Source of the DNA: an uncultured Pseudomonadota bacterium
GTDB lineage: Bacteria > Myxococcota_A > UBA796 > CAJQPC01
Assembly: GCA_937915955.1 (NCBI GenBank)
Contig: CALGIB010000430.1
Coordinates: 1 to 5,009, forward strand
DNA: 5,009 nucleotides
Direction of reading: 5' to 3'
Position 1 is the stretch's first letter. The number at the start of each line of letters is the position of its first letter. Shown one piece after another: positions 1 to 3,729 of the stretch. The notes under the pieces were generated by a model that saw only the letters and a list, made by a program, of their open reading frames with translations, searched no databases and was not told the origin of the DNA. The translations under genes and the position numbers were made by a program.

Positions 1-417
1 CTGCGCCTCTCGGTGCCGGTGACGATGCTGCCGCCGGACCCCGCGCTGCGGGCGCTGAGCGAGCTCGAGGCGGGCCCCGTCAGCGTGTTCCCGGCCTCGG
101 AGGCTCCCTTCTTCCAGGGGCGCGCCCCGCCCTCGCGGTCGGCCTGGGCGTTGGCGGTCGCCGGCAAGACCCGGGCCGCTCCGACGCTGGCTGCGAGCTG
201 GGCCGCGCCGTTGACGCTGCGCTCGGGCCTGACCGTGGACGCCTCGTCGTCGCACCTGATCTGGCAGGCGGGGCCGCCCCGCCAGGAGGGCTACCTGCTG
301 CTGCGCCGGGACGAGCTCCCCCAGGACCGCCGGCAGCCGGTCGAGGGCTGGCTGGCCGAGGTGGCTGGCGCCCCCGTCGCCGAGAGCCCCCAGTGGCTGC
401 TCTACTCGTTGGAGTAG
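1..417 (+). CDS. C-terminal part of an unrecognised protein (5' end outside window)
   Basis: The reading frame is open from the first base to a TAG at 415-417, so the true start lies upstream; the GTG at 13 is only the first internal start-like codon. Codons end almost uniformly in G or C, as in the other genes here, which supports real coding. The visible 138 residues are rich in Ala, Pro and Leu with no catalytic motif I recognise. The arrangement is a segment like LEAGPVSVFP, then a stretch ending GYLLLRRDELP, then GWLAEVAGAPVAESPQWLLYSLE at the very end. It loosely recalls the extracytoplasmic tails of multi-pass membrane glycosyltransferases (a 'lPaGPVlvlP' strand, a 'yvllr.d.l' strand and a final 'lG.Pv....ylyrL' strand). 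That resemblance is from memory and weak, and no membrane segment is visible in this part. Its last 16 bases overlap the convergent pyk gene. Confidence 0.78.
   Translation: MRLSVPVTMLPPDPALRALSELEAGPVSVFPASEAPFFQGRAPPSRSAWALAVAGKTRAAPTLAASWAAPLTLRSGLTVDASSSHLIWQAGPPRQEGYLLLRRDELPQDRRQPVEGWLAEVAGAPVAESPQWLLYSLE
402..417. repeat. Perfect 6-bp inverted repeat spanning the gene 1/pyk overlap
   Basis: The 16-base overlap between the two convergent genes reads CTACTC-GTTG-GAGTAG, a perfect 6-bp stem with a 4-base loop. Each arm contains one gene's TAG stop codon, so the proteins end in YSLE and YSNE. The flanking bases (T at 401 and T at 418) do not pair, and no T-run follows on either strand, so this does not look like a standard intrinsic terminator. 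It may simply reflect both genes ending in Glu-stop, or it could weakly affect transcript ends. Confidence 0.6.
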
Positions 418-1850
418 TCCCCGTCGTCGGCCCCCACGGTGTGGACGCGCATCGTGTTCGTCGCGCCCTTCATCGGCGATGAGCCCGCCAGCACGACCAC
501 CTCCTGGCCGGGCTCGAGCAGTCCGCATGCCAGCAGCACCTGCTCGCCGATCGTGATGAGCTCGTCGGTGCTCGAGACCACGGGGACGGGGAGGGGCGTC
601 ACGCCCCAGGCCAGGGCCAGGCGGTCGCAGGTCGCGGCGTTGGGGGCGAGGGCGAAGATCGGGCCCCGAGGCCTGAACTTCGACGCCGTGATGGCCGAGG
701 CGCCCGACCAGGTGAAGACGACCAGCGGACGTCCGCCCTGGGAGGCGACCTCGCAGGCCGCTCGGCCGACCAGGGCTCCGGGGCCGGCGGTCAGGGGCAG
801 GTCCGGAGCGTGGGTGGGGTAGAGGAAGGGGGAGCGCTCGACCTCGCGGGCGATGGAGTCCATCACCTGAACGGCCCGGAGTGGGTAGAGGCCCGCGGCG
901 GTCTCGCCCGAGAGCATGACCGCGTCGGTCCCGTCCAGGATGGCGTTGGCCACGTCGGTGGCCTCGGCGCGTGTGGGGCGCGGGTTGCGCTCCATGCTGT
1001 CCAGCATCTGCGTGGCGGTGATGACCAGCACGCCGGCGGCGTTGGCGGCCGAGATCAGGTGCTTCTGGTGGATGGGCACGGTCTCCAGCGGGACCTCGAC
1101 CCCCAGATCGCCGCGGGCGACCATGATGCCGTCCACCACCGCCAGGATCTCCTGGATGTTGTCCAGGGCCTCGGGCTTCTCGATCTTGGCGATGATCGGC
1201 AGCTGCGGGTGGCCCAGCGCCTCGAGGCGGGCCTTGAGCTGGCGCACGTCCTCGGCGCGGCGCACGAAGGACAGGGCTACGTAGTCGGCGCCTGCCTCGA
1301 CCCCGACCTGAAGGTCCGCGATGTCCTTCTCGGTCAGCGACGGGGCCGAGATGTCCACGCCGGGAAGGTTGATGCCCTTGTTGCTGCCCAGCAGTCCGCC
1401 CTCGTTCATTCGGACGTGGACCTCTGGCGGCTGGGCGTCGAGGAGCACGGCGAGGACCTGGCCCGACAGCGCGCCGTCCGCGAACATCACCGTGTCCCCG
1501 ATGACGACGTCACCGGCCATCTCCGGGTAGGTGGTGCCGCAGCGGTGGCCCTCGCCGAGGCGCTCGTCCATCACGATCTCGAGCACGTCTCCGGGCAGGA
1601 GCTCCAGCGGCGCCTTCATCTTCGAGGTCCGGATCTTGGGCCCCTGGAGATCGAGCAGGATCGCCACGTGACGCTGCGCCGAGAGGCTGGCCCGGCGCAC
1701 GTGGGCCACGTCCCGACGGATGCTGTCCGCGTCGCTGTGGGAGCAGTTGATGCGGAAGACGTCCACCTGCTCGACGAGCGCCGCCAGCACGTCGGGCGGC
1801 CTCGAGGCGGGACCGAGGGTGGCGACGATCTTCGTGCGGCGGCGGGCCAT
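402..1850 (-). CDS. pyk: Pyruvate kinase, PykA-like, predicted K+-independent
   Basis: Cytoplasmic glycolytic enzyme that transfers phosphate from phosphoenolpyruvate to ADP, giving pyruvate and ATP. The 482 residues are the normal bacterial length. Domain A starts with TKIVATLGPAS (6-16) and FRINCSH (32-38, Arg33, Asn35, Ser37). Domain B spans about 72-168. Domain A resumes with the family signature LPIIAKIEKPEAL (217-229, catalytic Lys222, metal ligand Glu224), then ARGDLGVE (245-252, Asp248), ATQMLDSM (279-286, Thr280) and the PTRAEATDVANA and MLSGETAAG blocks (292-320). Domain C runs from about 355 to 475 and contains KGATNTMRV (461-469). No C-terminal extension is present. LDLQGPKIRT (66-75) carries Leu68 and Lys72, where K+-dependent enzymes have Thr and Glu, so K+ independence is predicted as for E. 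coli PykA. In domain B the usual DDG is ADG (124-126). The ATG start is supported by an AGGAG four bases upstream. The gene is divergent from the FAN1 gene and convergent with the gene at the left edge. Confidence 0.98.
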   Translation of the reverse strand: MARRRTKIVATLGPASRPPDVLAALVEQVDVFRINCSHSDADSIRRDVAHVRRASLSAQRHVAILLDLQGPKIRTSKMKAPLELLPGDVLEIVMDERLGEGHRCGTTYPEMAGDVVIGDTVMFADGALSGQVLAVLLDAQPPEVHVRMNEGGLLGSNKGINLPGVDISAPSLTEKDIADLQVGVEAGADYVALSFVRRAEDVRQLKARLEALGHPQLPIIAKIEKPEALDNIQEILAVVDGIMVARGDLGVEVPLETVPIHQKHLISAANAAGVLVITATQMLDSMERNPRPTRAEATDVANAILDGTDAVMLSGETAAGLYPLRAVQVMDSIAREVERSPFLYPTHAPDLPLTAGPGALVGRAACEVASQGGRPLVVFTWSGASAITASKFRPRGPIFALAPNAATCDRLALAWGVTPLPVPVVSSTDELITIGEQVLLACGLLEPGQEVVVLAGSSPMKGATNTMRVHTVGADDGDYSNE

Positions 1851-1854
1851 GGTG

Positions 1855-1859
1855 CTCCT
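1855..1859 (-). promoter_or_regulatory. Ribosome binding site of pyk
   Basis: On the minus strand the sequence CAGGAGCACC precedes the ATG. AGGAG is a good Shine-Dalgarno core with a 4-base spacer, and it agrees with the protein start, which places the conserved TKIVATLGP block at residue 6 as is usual in this family. Confidence 0.8.
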
Positions 1860-1905
1860 GAGCGTGGTCTGGATGGACCGGTCAGTTTTTGGCTGGGCAC
1901 ACCGA

Positions 1906-1911
1906 TAGCTT
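1906..1911 (+). promoter_or_regulatory. Possible -10 element of a leaderless fan1 transcript
   Basis: TAGCTT fits the loose TANNNT pattern and ends 6 bases before the fan1 ATG. That is the spacing expected if transcription began at or next to the start codon. It is considered because no purine-rich ribosome binding site lies upstream of this ATG. No matching -35 box is evident, so this is a weak call. Confidence 0.25.
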
Positions 1912-1917
1912 CACGGC

Positions 1918-3612
1918 ATGGTCGACAAGGTAGCCAACGCCGACGAAGGACGACGCCTCCTGCAGGATCTGCAGCGGGTCGCGGCCGGCGCGCTGCAGAC
2001 CAATGGGGCGCTCCTGATGGGCGGAGAGCGAGCGATCGTCGAGCGGATCCTCGCGCTCGAGGGGCCGCCGGGTCGGGTGTATGCGCGGCTGGTCGGGCGC
2101 CGCGGTCAGCTCTTCCGAGTCGCCCGCCTGGAGTACGAGGACGTCGCCGTGGCCCTGGAGCAGCTGTTGGCGCTGGGCCTCGTGCACGAGGGGGTGCCCT
2201 GGTCGGCTCGGGCGGAGCTGTTCACCGCCCTGGAGCTCAAACAGCTGGCCCGGGCCCACGGCTCGCAAACAGGAGGGGGGCGCAAGGCGCTGGTCGAACG
2301 CCTCTCGGCCGAGCGCGGCTGGAGCGACGAGCGCGTGGTCCGCGTGGCCTACAAGCCGCTGGTCCGCAAGCTCGAGCTGCTCTGGTTCCGCGACCCCTGG
2401 CGGGATCGCAGCGTCTTGCTGCTGGAGCGGATCGGGCAGCAGCGCTGGCCCAGCTACCACACCACCGGCGGCGGCCGCTGCTTCTCGACCCGGGACCAGC
2501 TCCGCGGCTTCCACGCCGCCCTCGGCGCCTCCGATGTGGCGGCCGAGGACTGCCTGGACCAGGCGGAACGAAGCTCGGATCGGCCGGGCCACCTGCGGCG
2601 CCTCGACGCCCGCCGACTCTGGCTCCGCCGGGCCCAGGAGCAGGCTCGGGAGCTCGAGCGTCAGGGCGATCTGGAGCGGGCCGAGCGGGTCTATCGGCGC
2701 ATCCTCGAGCTCCGGGAGCGTGGCTCTGTCAGCCTGCGCTTGGCCATGGTGCTGGACCGCCTCGGGCAGCCCGGCCTCGGCGCCTCGATCTGCGCCCGGG
2801 CACGCCAGACCGCTGGCCCGGGTGATGCGCTGGCCCTCGAGCGCACGGGCCGGAGGCTGGCCCGGAAGGGGGGGCAGCCCTGGGTGCCTGCGCCGCCGCC
2901 CAGAGCCGCAGGCCAGCGGCGGGTGGAGCTGACCGCCGCGGGTTCGGATGGGCGTCGCCCCCTATGGGGCCCGCAGGCGGAGCCGATAGAGCCCGCCGTC
3001 GCTCGAGCGCTGCAGCCCCGGCTGGCCTGCCTGGCCGAGAACGCGCTGTGGACCACGCTGTTCGCGCTGCTCTTCCTCGACCTGTACTGGCTGCCGGTCC
3101 CGGACATGCTGCCGACTCCGTGGCTGGACGGGCCGATGGACCTGGGCACGCCAGCCTTCGCGAACAACCGCCGCGCAGCGGTCCAGGAGCGGCTCGCTGC
3201 GCTCCAGGCGGGCCAGGGGCTGGCGCTGATGCAGCTCCACCGTGAGCGCTGGCGCGGCCAGCGGGTTCGGGGCTTGAGCTGGCAGGGCTGGTCGGACGAG
3301 GTCCTGGATCAGGTGGTCCAGGGGGTGGGCAGCCCAGGCCTCTGCGCCATCGTCGAGCGCCTGCTCGAGCTGGGGTGGTCGGCGGCGCGCGGGCTGCCGG
3401 ATCTGGCGCTGCTGCCGGGCGAGCCCCTTCGGCTCCCCGGCTCCGTGCCCGCCGGGGTCGGCCCCGGCTTCTTGCTGGTCGAGGTGAAGGGGCCCGGCGA
3501 CAGCCTTCGGGACGATCAGCAGGCCTGGCACGACGCGCTCGCGCGAGCGCAGGTCCCGGTCGAGGTGTGGTGGGTCCGGCCTTCTGAGACAAACAGGTCG
3601 CAGCTGTGGTGA
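1918..3612 (+). CDS. fan1: FAN1-type structure-specific nuclease (VRR-NUC family)
   Basis: Predicted Mg/Mn-dependent 5'-flap endonuclease and 5'-3' exonuclease; FAN1 proteins act in DNA interstrand crosslink repair (human FAN1; Pseudomonas aeruginosa homologue of known structure). The 564 residues show the bacterial FAN1 layout, without the UBZ finger of the human protein. The N-terminal FAN1 region (11-90) contains VYARLVGRRGQLFR and LEYEDV. A SAP-like segment follows (101-132, LKQLARAHG then GGGRKALVERL). Helical TPR-like repeats span about 235-318. The block ENALWTTLFALLFLDLYWLPVP (374 onward) matches the human 'EGSTFSTLYGLLLWDIIF' block and supplies Glu374. The VRR-NUC core is GLPDL (492-496, Asp495), VEVKGPGD (521-528, Glu522 and Lys524) and Gln534 in DDQQAW. 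All four expected active-site residues are present. The loop between Asp495 and Glu522 is about 12 residues longer than in human FAN1. An in-frame TAG at 1906 makes ATG 1918 the first possible start; the next Met (residue 34) would cut into conserved sequence. No Shine-Dalgarno is visible. Confidence 0.94.
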   Translation: MVDKVANADEGRRLLQDLQRVAAGALQTNGALLMGGERAIVERILALEGPPGRVYARLVGRRGQLFRVARLEYEDVAVALEQLLALGLVHEGVPWSARAELFTALELKQLARAHGSQTGGGRKALVERLSAERGWSDERVVRVAYKPLVRKLELLWFRDPWRDRSVLLLERIGQQRWPSYHTTGGGRCFSTRDQLRGFHAALGASDVAAEDCLDQAERSSDRPGHLRRLDARRLWLRRAQEQARELERQGDLERAERVYRRILELRERGSVSLRLAMVLDRLGQPGLGASICARARQTAGPGDALALERTGRRLARKGGQPWVPAPPPRAAGQRRVELTAAGSDGRRPLWGPQAEPIEPAVARALQPRLACLAENALWTTLFALLFLDLYWLPVPDMLPTPWLDGPMDLGTPAFANNRRAAVQERLAALQAGQGLALMQLHRERWRGQRVRGLSWQGWSDEVLDQVVQGVGSPGLCAIVERLLELGWSAARGLPDLALLPGEPLRLPGSVPAGVGPGFLLVEVKGPGDSLRDDQQAWHDALARAQVPVEVWWVRPSETNRSQLW

Positions 3613-3705
3613 GCGTGGCTGTCGCAGTCTTGATTCGATCCGCCTGCAAGGCGTTGATCCAGTTGGCACGATCCATGCTGGGCAGAGGGCATCGGAGGAT
3701 CTTCC
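3613..3705 (+). promoter_or_regulatory. Spacer between fan1 and the amidase gene, probably with a promoter
   Basis: These 93 bases follow the fan1 TGA and lead into the amidase start. The only hairpin I see (CGCC at 3641-3644 with GGCG at 3650-3653) is 4 bp with no T-tract. I find no clear promoter hexamers. The size would allow either a separate promoter or read-through from fan1, both genes being in the same direction. Confidence 0.4.
3694..3699 (+). promoter_or_regulatory. Strong ribosome binding site fixing the amidase start
   Basis: GGAGGA lies with its GGAGG core 7 bases before the ATG at 3706, an ideal Shine-Dalgarno placement. It decides the start. The frame upstream runs only to a TGA at 3655-3657 and contains no ATG, GTG or TTG in between, so the protein cannot begin earlier without a sequence error. 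Confidence 0.88.
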
Positions 3706-3729
3706 ATGCTGACCCTGCTCCTCGCCTGT
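3706..3729 (+). other. Very short lipoprotein signal (MLTLLLAC)
   Basis: The first eight codons give a hydrophobic run ending in the lipobox LLAC, with the Cys codon TGT at 3727-3729. Only seven residues precede the Cys and there is no positively charged n-region, well below the usual length of about 15-25. The start is well supported by the Shine-Dalgarno sequence, so either this minimal leader works or the protein is exported another way. Residue +2 after the Cys is Ala, not Asp, which by the classical rule would favour outer-membrane sorting. Confidence 0.5.

Larger units (their letters stand above)
1851..1917. promoter_or_regulatory. Divergent intergenic region between pyk and fan1
   Basis: These 67 bases separate the two divergent start codons and include a local AT-richer patch (GTCAGTTTTTGG, 1881-1892) in otherwise very GC-rich DNA. 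Unless the promoters lie inside the genes, both must be here or overlap the ends. I cannot identify a convincing -35/-10 pair for either direction, and no clear operator or palindrome is visible. Confidence 0.5.

Noticed and set aside
1889..1911. Possible sigma-70 promoter for fan1 using TTGGCT (1889-1894) as -35 and TAGCTT (1906-1911) as -10
   Set aside because: The spacer is only 11 bases, far from the usual 17, so the -35 assignment is not supportable.
810..2825. Very long plus-strand open frame (671 codons) running antisense through pyk and into fan1
   Set aside because: It is opposite the unmistakable pyruvate kinase and then out of frame with FAN1. Its composition (rich in His, Asp, Val, Gly, Leu, Arg) is typical of shadow frames in GC-rich DNA, and it shows no motif.
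3641..3653. Possible terminator hairpin after fan1 (CGCC-TGCAA-GGCG)
   Set aside because: The stem is only 4 bp and no T-rich tract follows, so it is not a credible intrinsic terminator.
1882..3676. Minus-strand frames opposite fan1 (1882-2592 and 2729-3676)
   Set aside because: Shadow frames rich in Pro, Arg, Ala and Gly with no motif, fully covered by the FAN1 gene.
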